Origin: a virus
Strand: one strand, 5' to 3'
IMG/VR virus record: IMGVR_UViG_3300042455_001893
Coordinates: 16,647 to 80,646 of that record
DNA length: 64,000 nt
The translations under genes were made by a program, and so were the position numbers. Below are positions 48,536-57,655 of this stretch, piece after piece. The first letter of the stretch is position 1. The number at the start of each line of letters is the position of its first letter. A model generated the notes under the pieces. It searched no databases. It had not been told where the DNA came from and saw only the letters and a program-made list of their open reading frames with translations.

Positions 48536-49960
48536 TTAGGGGATTTTAAAACTAATTTTGCCAACTGGTCTACGAGTAGACATGTAGTTGTTGCCAGCGA
48601 CCACTTTGATAATGCCGTCGAACACTGGCGGATAAATGACCTGGAAAGAGTTAAAGAATGCGCCACCACTACCTTTGGCAATTCTAGATTTTACCTGGAT
48701 CATTGTTGATCTCTCAAGTACGGCTTTAAAGAAATCGCTCATACCTGGCATCTTGTTCAAATGATCTGCTACTAGTTCAGCGATACCTGCCAATGCGTGA
48801 TATCCCATATCATATGCAGGGTCTTCAAACTTTGCACCTTTTCTTTTAAATGCCGACTGTACTCCGGGAGTAGTTGCCCACGGTAGTTGCGGATTATATT
48901 TAATTGCCTGGCCTAAATTCTGTTGGACATTGGCCGCATCAGTACTGTCAATAAAGCCAAATTTTACTGCTAATTCTAATGGACCTGTAATTGCAGAGTT
49001 AGATGCAATTACGTTAATAATTTTTAAAATCTCTTGATAGTTGGGCTTGTCTGTGACTTCTGAAAAACGTTCTGGATTTTCTTGAATATCTTTTAATAGC
49101 CCTGTGACTGCGGCAGCAGCACCACCTTTTTTATCTTTGCTACTTACTTTTAAAGAAGTAGTTTTGTTCAGTCTTAGATAACTGTCGTATAATAAATTTG
49201 ATCCACCGCCTGGAAACAGTACAGATTTAATACCGTTCCAAGTTAGCCCAATAGGAGTTAATAATGCTGCTTCAGCTTCTCTATAACTACCGGTGACAAA
49301 ATTACCGGTGACTAGTGCAATTGGTGCTGCACTTTCACCAAGATCAACTTCATAGGTTGTCATATATTGATCAGCACCCGGAACTGGAGTTGTTGAGTTG
49401 GTTAGTACATTTGTCAACAGTTGACTAATCTGTTGATTAATCTCTGGAGATAGATCTTCTTTTTGTTTAATCTGCTTAGGCAGTGTTGCAACAGGAATAT
49501 CAATGTCTGTAGCAAACAACTTGTTGGGTTTAATATCAAACTGCGCACGTTCTGCAATTTTATTATCAGTTTGTGTGTAGCCAGTATCTCTTCCAAAATC
49601 TGCATTTGTCCATGCAATTGGAAATGCTCCGGCTTTTTTTGTATTAGTAAATTTAACGAACGCAATTGATTTCTTGTTTTCGTCTTCCCATAGGGTAATT
49701 AATGCTGCTCCGGATTTTCCCTGCACTTTACTGTAATAATATACTGTGGGATTGCCCAGTGCTGCAAGAGCATCTTTTAAACCTTGTTCGAGATCAGTTT
49801 GAACTTCATATCTCAATTCAGTTTCAGGAATAACTGTTGTGCTAACTAGGTTAATTTTTTTACCATCTTTAGCAAACGTGATAGTTTTGCCCTGACTAAC
49901 CTCTTGGGCACGACGGATAATCCCGCCTTCTGATTCTGTAATTATTTCAAATGCTCTCAT
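48536..49960 (-). CDS. Phage virion-associated protein (MRAFEIITE N-terminus)
   Basis: 474 residues. The N-terminal MRAFEIITE-type start is common in T4-like marine phage proteins of unknown structural role. The middle has LTPIGLTWNGIKSVLFPGGGSNLLYDSYLRL and a C-terminus with KRKGAKFEDPAYDMGYHALAGIAEL. Late motif GCTAAATA lies 6 nt before the ATG. Structure or assembly role is inference. Confidence 0.65.
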   Translation of the reverse strand: MRAFEIITESEGGIIRRAQEVSQGKTITFAKDGKKINLVSTTVIPETELRYEVQTDLEQGLKDALAALGNPTVYYYSKVQGKSGAALITLWEDENKKSIAFVKFTNTKKAGAFPIAWTNADFGRDTGYTQTDNKIAERAQFDIKPNKLFATDIDIPVATLPKQIKQKEDLSPEINQQISQLLTNVLTNSTTPVPGADQYMTTYEVDLGESAAPIALVTGNFVTGSYREAEAALLTPIGLTWNGIKSVLFPGGGSNLLYDSYLRLNKTTSLKVSSKDKKGGAAAAVTGLLKDIQENPERFSEVTDKPNYQEILKIINVIASNSAITGPLELAVKFGFIDSTDAANVQQNLGQAIKYNPQLPWATTPGVQSAFKRKGAKFEDPAYDMGYHALAGIAELVADHLNKMPGMSDFFKAVLERSTMIQVKSRIAKGSGGAFFNSFQVIYPPVFDGIIKVVAGNNYMSTRRPVGKISFKIP

Positions 49961-49966
49961 AGCTAA

Positions 49967-49974
49967 TATTTAGC
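49967..49974 (-). promoter_or_regulatory. Late-type promoter motif GCTAAATA
   Basis: GCTAAATA 6 nt before ATG 49960. Confidence 0.5.
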
Positions 49975-50662
49975 TGATTTCAGGGAACAGGCATTCTTGA
50001 ATAAAATGTTTAACGTCCTCTTCTGAAAGCCCTAAACTAACCATTACACGTGGTGTATGCGGGTTCTGCTTTTGATTTTCGCAGTAGTAGTTCTGTGCCT
50101 CTGTAGTATCGTTAGCTGTATTATTGGTTTCTGCTACCGTGCTCAAATAGTGCTGTATGCCCTCTTTTGCCATGGCAATAATCTGTGCTAGTTCTTCTTC
50201 ATCGCTAACGTTCCCAGCAGCTACCATACTAGGGCTAAAGATACGTTCTGCCCAATCTGGCAGTTTGCGAGTTTTATTCCACTCTAGCTTTTGTGCTTCT
50301 TCTGCAAACCAATCCATCATAGCATGTTCTTTATCGCCGGCAGCTGAGTAATCATAGAAACACCCGGTGATCTTGTTCTTGCCTGCAATTACATCGAATC
50401 CAAAGATCGGTGCAGGATTATGTGTATGCGGGAAGATGCAACAGTGCATCATCCAGAGTCCTTTGGTTTCTCTAGCATCCACAACATCAACGTGAGCCCT
50501 ACGATAACTGCTACTGGTCCAAACACGATTAACCCAACCAGGGCTGTTGAAGCGATCCATACCCGTTTCATATACTTCCTTTCCGGTTTTGTTGAACTGT
50601 TCAATAAACAGCTCTTGCACTTCAATGAGTGTTTGCCAGACTTTACTTGTTGATGTTTGCAA
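49970..50662 (-). CDS. Ferredoxin-dependent bilin reductase (PcyX/PebS-like)
   Basis: 230 residues. FPHTHNPAPIFGFDVIAGKN and KITGCFYDYSAAGD are the diagnostic FDBR motif; RRAHVDVVDARETKGLW precedes it. FDBRs reduce biliverdin to phycobilins with ferredoxin electrons. The PcyX type is known from phages of presumed non-cyanobacterial hosts. It overlaps the heme oxygenase gene upstream, so biliverdin is handed on directly. Confidence 0.85.
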   Translation of the reverse strand: MQTSTSKVWQTLIEVQELFIEQFNKTGKEVYETGMDRFNSPGWVNRVWTSSSYRRAHVDVVDARETKGLWMMHCCIFPHTHNPAPIFGFDVIAGKNKITGCFYDYSAAGDKEHAMMDWFAEEAQKLEWNKTRKLPDWAERIFSPSMVAAGNVSDEEELAQIIAMAKEGIQHYLSTVAETNNTANDTTEAQNYYCENQKQNPHTPRVMVSLGLSEEDVKHFIQECLFPEIS

Positions 50663-51194
50663 TTTCCATCATCTCTTTAAAAAATTGTGTAGCAAAATCA
50701 AAACAGACTTTTGCTTCGTCGGCCATGCTGTCGTCGATTTTTAAACGAACTGCTGCTTTTAGACTATCGGCATCTTCAAATTGATAGTACTTGCCAGCCC
50801 CGGGCACCTTTTTGGCAATCATTTGTCCGCCAGCTAGATCGCCCATGTGTCGTACATAAAGGTGTGCCATTAGCAATTTAGGATCATCTTTAATTTTCAT
50901 AATATGATCCATATACTCTTTTACCACTGCACACATTTTGGGTCTATCTTCTTCGTCTGATCCCCATAATTCCTCAAAGTCAGCTCTAATGGCCTTGGCC
51001 CGTAAGATTCCTGGCATGTCAGACAGCAGTCCATGCGGCATGGCACATACTTCTAACAGCTCATACATAGGAAATTGATTGTAGAGATATGTAGCGTACA
51101 GTTTGGGATCTATGGTTCCTGAAAACAGTATTTTTACAAACTCCTGTCTTTCTGCATTGGTGTGATTGTCTTTGGTTAATTCTCTTAGGCTCAT
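50643..51194 (-). CDS. ho1: Heme oxygenase
   Basis: 183 residues. Heme ligand His region SLRELTKDNHTNAERQEF, and LLMAHLYVRHMGDLAGGQMIAKK is the classical distal helix signature. Opens heme to biliverdin, CO and iron. Together with the FDBR downstream it makes a complete heme-to-phycobilin pathway. Confidence 0.93.
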   Translation of the reverse strand: MSLRELTKDNHTNAERQEFVKILFSGTIDPKLYATYLYNQFPMYELLEVCAMPHGLLSDMPGILRAKAIRADFEELWGSDEEDRPKMCAVVKEYMDHIMKIKDDPKLLMAHLYVRHMGDLAGGQMIAKKVPGAGKYYQFEDADSLKAAVRLKIDDSMADEAKVCFDFATQFFKEMMEIANINK

Positions 51195-51207
51195 TATGAC
51201 TCCGTAA

Positions 51208-51468
51208 TTATCTGAAACGTAGTATCAGCATCACAAGATCCTGTTCACTGTTGAGCTTGAGAATATAATCGTTGACATTGAATCTTTGATACTGCCAACG
51301 TGTTCCCAATGGACCAAAAGCTGATTCTACAAATCGTATTATACTTAGTTTGCCGGACTTGCCACTGGCTTGAGAACTGGGACGCTGATCTCTAAAATGA
51401 ACCCAATAACCGAATCTACGTGCCCCTGTAAATTGATGTTTGATTAATCGCACATCGTCAAAGGTCAT
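51208..51468 (-). CDS. Small phage protein, possible paralogous family member
   Basis: 86 residues. The end NDYILKLNSEQDLVMLILRFR resembles the D.VMF.L tail of the 35-38 kb family. Overlaps clpS by 4 nt. Confidence 0.6.
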   Translation of the reverse strand: MTFDDVRLIKHQFTGARRFGYWVHFRDQRPSSQASGKSGKLSIIRFVESAFGPLGTRWQYQRFNVNDYILKLNSEQDLVMLILRFR

Positions 51469-51767
51469 TCTTCTTGTTCTAGTGTGATGCGCAATGGAAA
51501 CCCATTACTTCGAGCCAGTTGAGTTGATTCTATGCCTTTGGTCTCGGCAATCTCATGAGTGTAGACTCCTGCCACAGCACTGCCAGAATTATGTATTTCC
51601 AGAGTGATATCTTTGGCTGCACTTACACTGTGTTTAAATATGTCAGTTAACAATTCTATCACAAACTCCATAGGAGTCTTTTCATCGTTGAGCACGATTA
51701 CTTTCCACATTTTAGGTGGCTGTAAACTTGTTATAATTTTTTCTTCTATTTGAATTTCAGTGGTCAT
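51465..51767 (-). CDS. clpS: ClpS adaptor protein
   Basis: 100 residues. WKVIVLNDEKTPMEFVIELLTDIF is the ClpS N-degron-binding site (N-D at LND, TPMEFV helix). ClpS delivers N-end-rule substrates to ClpAP. With phage ClpP this could steer degradation of host or phage proteins. Confidence 0.88.
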   Translation of the reverse strand: MTTEIQIEEKIITSLQPPKMWKVIVLNDEKTPMEFVIELLTDIFKHSVSAAKDITLEIHNSGSAVAGVYTHEIAETKGIESTQLARSNGFPLRITLEQEE

Positions 51768-51782
51768 TTTTATTTCTCCAAC

Positions 51783-51800
51783 TGGGGGATTTCTCCCCCA
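51783..51800 (-). other. Intercistronic hairpin between clpS and hsp20
   Basis: TGGGGGA/TCCCCCA stem with GAAA loop, without a following T-run; may protect or process the mRNA. Confidence 0.5.
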
Positions 51801-51808
51801 TTGATTGA

Positions 51809-52255
51809 TTATTTAACTTCCACAATGTCAATCACACGTGGCTTTTCAGACTCGGGAATATTGCGGATCAATTTCACAATCAGCATGCCATTGCGGATTT
51901 CTGCACCTGCAACTTCCATGTGTTCAGCAAGTGGAAACTCACGAACAAAGTCGCGGGTGGCTAGACCACGATGCAAGTAAACAATTTCCGGATTCTCATG
52001 GCGAACAGATTCTGCTCCTTCGCCTTTTACTGTAAGCACATTAGCTTCTACAGTTACGGAAATTTCCGATTTTTCAAATCCTGTCACAGCAATTTGAATC
52101 TCATACTGATTCTCACCAGTCTTGAGTATATTGTGCGGAGGATAGTTGTTGGACACACTGTTGGAAAATCTACGTTCCATTTGGTCGAACATGGTGTCAA
52201 AACCAATCAGTGCTCTATTAATAGCTTCAATTCTTTGTAATGCGTTATTGTTCAT
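51809..52255 (-). CDS. Small heat-shock protein (Hsp20/IbpA type)
   Basis: 148 residues from ATG 52255 with AAAGGAGA upstream. Alpha-crystallin core: YEIQIAVTGFEKSEISVTVEANVLTVKGEG, then LATRDFVREFPLAEHMEVAGAEIRNGMLIVKL, and C-terminal RNIPESEKPRVIDI (IxI/V-like). A holdase that shields unfolded proteins. Placed between DnaK and ClpS, making a proteostasis operon. Similar small Hsp20s occur in cyanophages. Confidence 0.9.
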   Translation of the reverse strand: MNNNALQRIEAINRALIGFDTMFDQMERRFSNSVSNNYPPHNILKTGENQYEIQIAVTGFEKSEISVTVEANVLTVKGEGAESVRHENPEIVYLHRGLATRDFVREFPLAEHMEVAGAEIRNGMLIVKLIRNIPESEKPRVIDIVEVK

Positions 52256-52283
52256 AATAGTCTCCTTATAAAGTAAGAACAAT

Positions 52284-52304
52284 GGGGACCCCGAAGGTGC
52301 CCCC
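52284..52304 (-). other. Intercistronic hairpin between dnaK and hsp20
   Basis: GGGG/CCCC-type stem with a TTCG loop in the 56-nt gap; not followed by a clear T-run. Confidence 0.5.
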
Positions 52305-52311
52305 AAGACAA

Positions 52312-54213
52312 TTAGCTAGACTTAGTTTCTGTAAACGTAGCGTCTACCACATTGTCATCTGCTTTGGCTTCTGGTTGAGGCGCCTGAGCTGCCTGTTCCT
52401 TGGCCTGCTTTTTCTCCAACAATGTTTTCATTGCCGGAAAAACTTTTTCGAGTTCAGCTTTAATTTTATCAGCGTCATCTTCTTTCATAGCGTCTTCGAC
52501 TGATTTAACTGCTGTCTCGATTTCTGTCTTTTCTGTATCAGTTAATTCATCTTTAAATTCTTCAAGATCTTTTTTAACTTCATGTACAGTTGCTTCAGCT
52601 TGGTTGCGAGCATCAATTAATGTTCGAGCTTTTTGATCACTCTCTGCATTTTCTTCAGCTTCACGTACCATGCGTTCAATTTCTTCTTTGCTTAGACCGC
52701 TATCTGATTTAATAGTGATCTTGTTTTCTTTGCCTGTGCTCTTGTCCTTGGCCGAGATATTCATGATACCGTTAGCATCAATATCAAATGTAACTTCGAT
52801 TTGCGGCTGTCCACGACGTTGCGGTTGAATACCTTCAAGATTGAATTCACCTAGCAATTTGTTGTATTGTACTAGATCACGCTCACCTTGGAATACCTTG
52901 ATAGTCACCGCAGGTTGATTGTCTTCTGCTGTTGAGAATGTCTGCTGTCCCTTAGTCGGAATGGTTGTGTTCTTTTGAATAACCTTTGCAAACACACCGC
53001 CCATTGTTTCAATACCCAAACTCAGTGGAGTCACATCTAGCAACAACACATCAGTACGATCGCCACCGAGAACAGCACCTTGTACTGCGGCACCTGCGGC
53101 AACAGCTTCGTCTGGATTAACATCCTTACGTGGTGCCTTGCCAAATAATTTTTCAACGGCTTCTTGTACCTTTGGCATACGTGTCATACCACCAACAAGA
53201 ATAACTTCATCGATGTCAGCGGCTGTGACACCTGCATCTTTCATGGCAACTTTACATGGCTCAATTGAGCGAGTGATTAACTCGTCAACAAGCTGTTCTA
53301 ACTTGCTACGGCTAATAGTGATATTCATGTGCTTAGGGCCACTTGCGTCTGCTGTGATGTATGGCAAATTAACACTTGTGCTTGCAGAGCTAGACAATTC
53401 AATTTTTGCCTTCTCAGCAGATTCTTTTAAACGCTGTAGAGCAAGTACATCTTTGGTTAGATCAACACCTTGATCCTTGCGGAATTCTTCAACCAAGTAA
53501 TCCATAATACGTTGGTCAAAGTCTTCACCGCCAAGGAATGTATCGCCGTTTGTGCTCAATACTTCGATCTGCTTGTCTCCATCTACGTTGGCTATTTCGA
53601 TGATCGAAACATCGAATGTACCGCCACCAAGATCGTAAACAGCAATTTTCCTATCTCTTTTATCAGCTTTATCAACGCCATAAGCAAGAGCTGCCGCAGT
53701 AGGCTCGTTAATAATACGGAGTACCTCCAGGCCTGCGATTTGTCCAGCGTCTTTAGTAGCTTGTCTTTGGCTGTCGTTAAAGTACGCAGGAACTGTGATA
53801 ACTGCTTGAGTAACTTCATGACCTAGATAATCCTCCGCTGTCTTTTTCATCTTACGCAAAACTTCTGCTGAGATTTGTGGAGGCGCCAACTCTTGACCAT
53901 TAGCACGAACCCATGCATCGCCATTCTTGGCTTCCATGATTTCGTAGGGCATAAGGTTGATGTCCTTTTGAACAGCTTCCTCTTTAAACTTGCGTCCAAT
54001 CAAACGCTTTGAAGCATAGATTGTATTTTTGGGGTTAGTAACTGATTGACGTTTTGCTGAAGCACCTACGAGAATTTCATCTTTGCCGTAGGCAACGATT
54101 GAAGGTGTTGTTCTAGCACCTTCTGCATTTTCAATTACTTTGGGGATGCCGTTTTCAATAACAGCTACACATGAGTTTGTGGTACCTAAATCGATACCGA
54201 TGATCTTAGACAT
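52312..54213 (-). CDS. dnaK: Chaperone DnaK (Hsp70)
   Basis: 633 residues, full length: [14 protein letters not shown] (phosphate 1), [11 protein letters not shown] (phosphate 2), [14 protein letters not shown], then the substrate-binding domain and lid with [19 protein letters not shown] tail (EEVD-like absent). Sequence details ([28 protein letters not shown]) look proteobacterial. No DnaJ or GrpE is in the window, so it would use host cochaperones. AAAGGAGA precedes the ATG. Full-length D naK in a phage is very unusual. Confidence 0.95.
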   Translation of the reverse strand: MSKIIGIDLGTTNSCVAVIENGIPKVIENAEGARTTPSIVAYGKDEILVGASAKRQSVTNPKNTIYASKRLIGRKFKEEAVQKDINLMPYEIMEAKNGDAWVRANGQELAPPQISAEVLRKMKKTAEDYLGHEVTQAVITVPAYFNDSQRQATKDAGQIAGLEVLRIINEPTAAALAYGVDKADKRDRKIAVYDLGGGTFDVSIIEIANVDGDKQIEVLSTNGDTFLGGEDFDQRIMDYLVEEFRKDQGVDLTKDVLALQRLKESAEKAKIELSSSASTSVNLPYITADASGPKHMNITISRSKLEQLVDELITRSIEPCKVAMKDAGVTAADIDEVILVGGMTRMPKVQEAVEKLFGKAPRKDVNPDEAVAAGAAVQGAVLGGDRTDVLLLDVTPLSLGIETMGGVFAKVIQKNTTIPTKGQQTFSTAEDNQPAVTIKVFQGERDLVQYNKLLGEFNLEGIQPQRRGQPQIEVTFDIDANGIMNISAKDKSTGKENKITIKSDSGLSKEEIERMVREAEENAESDQKARTLIDARNQAEATVHEVKKDLEEFKDELTDTEKTEIETAVKSVEDAMKEDDADKIKAELEKVFPAMKTLLEKKQAKEQAAQAPQPEAKADDNVVDATFTETKSS

Positions 54214-54293
54214 AATTATCTCCTTTTAAAGTAAGATCTAGATTGTGAGCACTATGCTCTATAAACCGCCCGCTTTGGTGCAGCTTACGATTT

Positions 54294-54301
54294 TATTTAT
54301 A
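54294..54301 (-). promoter_or_regulatory. Late-type promoter motif TATAAATA
   Basis: Exact consensus 80 nt upstream of dnaK, partly within the 3' end of the MazG-like gene region. Confidence 0.5.
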
Positions 54302-54586
54302 TCAAATATTCTCTAAATTCTGAATATTTGACCATTTTTTTAGTTTTTCACGTTTAGCTTCAGCTGCACGGTCGATATTTGTCCAGCTTACAATATCCAT
54401 GTTGTGCAAGATATCAATCATGGTTATCATATCGCCTAGCTCTTCTTCCAGATGTTGCCTATTGGTTTTAGGTTTTCCTGGTTTAAAATTGTCTAGTCCG
54501 AAGCGGCTGATTTTACTTACCGCTTGAATTACTTCAGCACATTCTTCTTGGAGAATGTCCATTACTTCTTTGGTTTGACTGTCCAT
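54302..54586 (-). CDS. MazG-like nucleotide pyrophosphohydrolase
   Basis: 94 residues. ILQEECAEVIQAVSK gives EExxE-type metal ligands and EELGDMITMID the second ExxD. MazG-type enzymes hydrolyse nucleoside triphosphates, or ppGpp in some phages. Common in marine phages. 3 nt from the exonuclease gene. Confidence 0.8.
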   Translation of the reverse strand: MDSQTKEVMDILQEECAEVIQAVSKISRFGLDNFKPGKPKTNRQHLEEELGDMITMIDILHNMDIVSWTNIDRAAEAKREKLKKWSNIQNLENI

Positions 54587-54589
54587 ATA

Positions 54590-55171
54590 TTACCTTTGAT
54601 TTGCAAATGGTGCGATATAGTTACCGTCGCTCATTGTACTGGTCCGCAGAGCTTTGTAGACATTTTGCACACCTACTGCTTGATTCCACGCATCTTCGAG
54701 AGCATGATGTTTTAGCACTGGAGGACGGTTGGGATTGATACCTACATCGAAAATTGTGCGAGTGTCGCGAACTTCCCAGAAGCTCCAAGGAATAGCTTTG
54801 CCGATCTTACGAAAATACCATTCTAGAATAGTAACATCAAAGCCAGCACCGTGACTCCATACTCTTTTGCCGCCCCAACAAAACTTGTACAGTTGTGTCA
54901 TTGCTTCTTCAATAGAGACTCTGTTTGCAGGATCAAATGCTTCGTTCTGAGCTTCCTGTGATTGTGAAGCCCACCAATCTAAGGTAGCCTGCGAAACCGT
55001 AGCACCAATCCGATCACAACTATCAACATCAACACGGACATAAAATTTCTCACATTTTTTTTCGTTTACATCATCACCAAATGGATCAAATTTAACTGCA
55101 CCAATGGTTAAGATTGTTGCTGTGGGGAGAACGTCTAGCGTCTCCAAGTCGATCATAATATCTGTGTTCAT
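54590..55171 (-). CDS. 3'-5' exonuclease (DnaQ/RNase T-like)
   Basis: 193 residues. DEDDh motifs: IMIDLETLDV, SHGAGFDVTILEW and HHALEDAWNQA. It removes 3' nucleotides from DNA or RNA; in T4-like phages such enzymes process nucleic acids. The promoter -10 is 6 nt from the ATG, a leaderless-like arrangement. Confidence 0.88.
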   Translation of the reverse strand: MNTDIMIDLETLDVLPTATILTIGAVKFDPFGDDVNEKKCEKFYVRVDVDSCDRIGATVSQATLDWWASQSQEAQNEAFDPANRVSIEEAMTQLYKFCWGGKRVWSHGAGFDVTILEWYFRKIGKAIPWSFWEVRDTRTIFDVGINPNRPPVLKHHALEDAWNQAVGVQNVYKALRTSTMSDGNYIAPFANQR

Positions 55172-55177
55172 ACAGTT

Positions 55178-55206
55178 ATTATACTACCTTTCTGACAGAA
55201 TGTCAA
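55178..55206 (-). promoter_or_regulatory. Sigma70-type promoter (TTGACA-17-TATAAT)
   Basis: Consensus promoter with its -10 ending 6 nt before the exonuclease ATG. Confidence 0.82.
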
Positions 55207-55210
55207 TAGA

Positions 55211-55447
55211 TTAAAACATTTTTTTAGGTAATTCGTTTTCACGCAGTTTCTTGCGCCATCTAGCCACTGCTGCACCTTTGAGGCGTTTGCGCATGGTTGT
55301 GGGTTTTTCGTAAAACTCTTTTTGTCTCAGTTCATCGAGAATACCACTTTCTTCGACTTTCTTTTTGAATCGGCGGAGAGCCTGATTGATATTTTCGCCT
55401 TCTTTGAGAACTACGGTTCTCCCTAGAGTAACTCTTGATTTATTCAT
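55211..55447 (-). CDS. rpsU: Ribosomal protein bS21
   Basis: 78 residues. VVLKEGENINQALRRFKKKVEESGILDELRQKEFYEKPTTMRKRLKGAAVARWRKK matches bS21, which lies near the 30S anti-Shine-Dalgarno region. bS21 copies occur in huge phages and may replace host S21 to favour phage mRNAs. Overlaps the upstream gene by 8 nt. Confidence 0.92.
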   Translation of the reverse strand: MNKSRVTLGRTVVLKEGENINQALRRFKKKVEESGILDELRQKEFYEKPTTMRKRLKGAAVARWRKKLRENELPKKMF

Positions 55448-55823
55448 AATTGTTTATGGTTAGGTTAAGTAAAGATTCACAATCCTCACTAGCATATATA
55501 GCCTTTGCATTAGCACGTGATAAATTTCTTAGGTTGCCAAAGTAGTGTGAATTTTTTTGAGCGCAGATGTATCCTATAACAAGACTGTTTGCGCTATCTG
55601 CGTTGAATATGATGAGATCGCTCTTGGATTTTTTGTCCAGCAGCCAATCCGTGTCGTGATCAGATGACCAAAGATAGGTAATGATATCATGCTGTGATTT
55701 TAGATTCAACAAACTATCTGAAATGATTTTGGTCTGTTCAGCATTGAGATCTACCAACAACAATCTAAAACCATCAATCAATACATCGTCAGGAGCAGTG
55801 ACTACAACTACCTTGGCTGTCAT
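55440..55823 (-). CDS. Phage protein of unknown function (response-regulator-like fold)
   Basis: 127 residues; alternating strands and helices (KVVVVTAPDDVLIDGFRLLLVD; KSDLIIFNADSANSLVIGYI) suggest a Rossmann-like or receiver-like fold without clear Asp pocket. Unassigned. Confidence 0.6.
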   Translation of the reverse strand: MTAKVVVVTAPDDVLIDGFRLLLVDLNAEQTKIISDSLLNLKSQHDIITYLWSSDHDTDWLLDKKSKSDLIIFNADSANSLVIGYICAQKNSHYFGNLRNLSRANAKAIYASEDCESLLNLTINNYE

Positions 55824-57214
55824 CCTTGTCCTTTGACTTGTTTGACCTTTTGCCAGATCGTAGATTCATTCTGCTCGGCATTTTGAATATAGCCCACTAG
55901 CTTTCCTGAATCTTGCGAATCTGTTGACCCTGTTCCCGTTCCATCCATGCTGTTATCTTTTTTTTTAGTTTCTTCAACTTGTTCTAGAGCCCATTTCGCT
56001 GCTTCTTCTGCGGCTTCATTGTCTGTAAAGTCGGGGGCAGCTTTTAGGTACTCTTCCCAAGGAAGACGATCAATCAAACCATTTTCTAAAAGACGTCTGT
56101 GTCTTTTCAAAGAATCGTCCGGATGATCGTGTTTCCAATTTCGCTTGGCTTCTCTAATCTCAACTGTGTCATTTTCGTCGTAGTCGTCATCCTCTTCATG
56201 CAGTTCCTCAGACGCCGTTATATCACCTCCTAGTGCGGTCGGCTGTGTTGTGAAAGAATCTACGACAGGTGCTGTGTGTGTTGTTTGTATATATGCGGCT
56301 GCGGGAAACGGCCATAAATTTGTGGCTGGTGGTATAAAAGGTTCTGATCTTGGAGTAATTTCTTCATTGGTTGGAGGACCATCTTTGTTATCTGTTGGTA
56401 TGGAATTTTCTAGAGATTCCTTGTGGTCTTCTTCGGCTCTGCGAAACCATTGAAAACTATATTGGCTGGCCAACAGCAGTATCACTGCCAAAGGATCAAA
56501 TACTGAAACAATGATAATAATTACCCAAGTCACCGCTTTTTCTAATAGGTTGGCATCGGGATTGCTGCCATACACAAAGGCAGCTATGTATTTGATGGGA
56601 CCAACTTCAGCTTCAACCTTGCGTATTTCGGCCGCAATTGGAGCACGTTCTTCATTAAGAGTGGCAATGGCCTTTTGCGATTTAGTTATGTCAGAATTTA
56701 TCTGGGCTCTTTCTTTGGCCTGGCGTTGACGCATGGTATTGGCATTGACAGCCCCTTGATCAGTTTTACTGCGAGCAATGGTTTCATCAATGGTGGCATC
56801 CATTTGTTTCAGGGCCTTGCGACCAGCTTCGATGTTTTCGCGTTCAGTTTTTATTTTTTCGTCATAGATAGCAATTTTGCTCTGAACATCTCCGGACACT
56901 AATGTTTGATCACTGTGTGCCTTTGATAGAAAACCAAAGATGCCCATGGAGGTAATTACCATAAGGATGGCAATGGCAACTATGAGATAACTTCTAATGT
57001 AAATAGGGGCTCTATCCCAATTGATTTTTAACCATACAGTGGCAATTAATTTGCTGACTTCTAGCACTACACCCATAACAATAATAGGGATAGCAGCGGC
57101 TGCGAAAATGCTAACGAGACCCGCTACGCTGTACCAAATGGCCACTGCAGAAATGGTTAACCCGCTGAACAGGGCCAGCCAGGCAATAATTTTATCGCTG
57201 AGATTTATTTTCAT
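55820..57214 (-). CDS. Large membrane protein with coiled coil
   Basis: 464 residues. TM helices at ~10-30, 35-55, 73-95 and 225-250; a coiled coil between (YDEKIKTERENIEAGRKALKQ; AEVGPIKY). C-terminal cytoplasmic tail acidic and Ser/Thr-rich. I believe similar proteins occur in marine myoviruses. Late motif AATAAATA lies 6 nt before the ATG; role unknown, perhaps membrane-linked assembly. Confidence 0.65.
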   Translation of the reverse strand: MKINLSDKIIAWLALFSGLTISAVAIWYSVAGLVSIFAAAAIPIIVMGVVLEVSKLIATVWLKINWDRAPIYIRSYLIVAIAILMVITSMGIFGFLSKAHSDQTLVSGDVQSKIAIYDEKIKTERENIEAGRKALKQMDATIDETIARSKTDQGAVNANTMRQRQAKERAQINSDITKSQKAIATLNEERAPIAAEIRKVEAEVGPIKYIAAFVYGSNPDANLLEKAVTWVIIIIVSVFDPLAVILLLASQYSFQWFRRAEEDHKESLENSIPTDNKDGPPTNEEITPRSEPFIPPATNLWPFPAAAYIQTTHTAPVVDSFTTQPTALGGDITASEELHEEDDDYDENDTVEIREAKRNWKHDHPDDSLKRHRRLLENGLIDRLPWEEYLKAAPDFTDNEAAEEAAKWALEQVEETKKKDNSMDGTGTGSTDSQDSGKLVGYIQNAEQNESTIWQKVKQVKGQG

Positions 57215-57220
57215 GTGTAA

Positions 57221-57228
57221 TATTTATT
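57221..57228 (-). promoter_or_regulatory. Late-type promoter motif AATAAATA
   Basis: AATAAATA 6 nt before ATG 57214. Confidence 0.5.
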
Positions 57229-57655
57229 CCCTTATCCAACGCCAATTACTGCTCGCATTTGAGAAACAGGCTGTGCTACTCAATGTTCTCTGCACACCAT
57301 AAGCTATGGCCTGCACATGCATCCTCCTACAATATCCCGATCCAGTGGGCCATGTCATCACAGGCACTGCAACACCACTAGCATCACGTTTGTACCATTC
57401 AACAGCCTGTCCATTTTCGGCAAACATCACGGCATGATACAGCGCCTGGGTGTAAGAATCTTTTTGATCATTGTCCAAAGTTTTGAACCATCCAAAAGAT
57501 ATTTGCGCAACTTCATTAATAAACGAACCTGAGCGATATTCGAAAAATCTAGGATTACTGATGTCATTAGCCAATGCTGGACTAGTTACGACCAGTATTA
57601 ACAATTTCCCAGCCACCATCCATTTTTTGACAACTGACGCCTTTGCGTTGAACAT
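57224..57655 (-). CDS. Secreted protein of unknown function
   Basis: 143 residues from ATG 57655, chosen for GGAGGAAG upstream. Signal peptide (KKWMVAGKLLILVVTSPALA). The rest is small and aromatic-rich; a trio with the next two lipoprotein genes. It overlaps the lipoprotein gene by 74 nt in another frame. Confidence 0.6.
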   Translation of the reverse strand: MFNAKASVVKKWMVAGKLLILVVTSPALANDISNPRFFEYRSGSFINEVAQISFGWFKTLDNDQKDSYTQALYHAVMFAENGQAVEWYKRDASGVAVPVMTWPTGSGYCRRMHVQAIAYGVQRTLSSTACFSNASSNWRWIRE

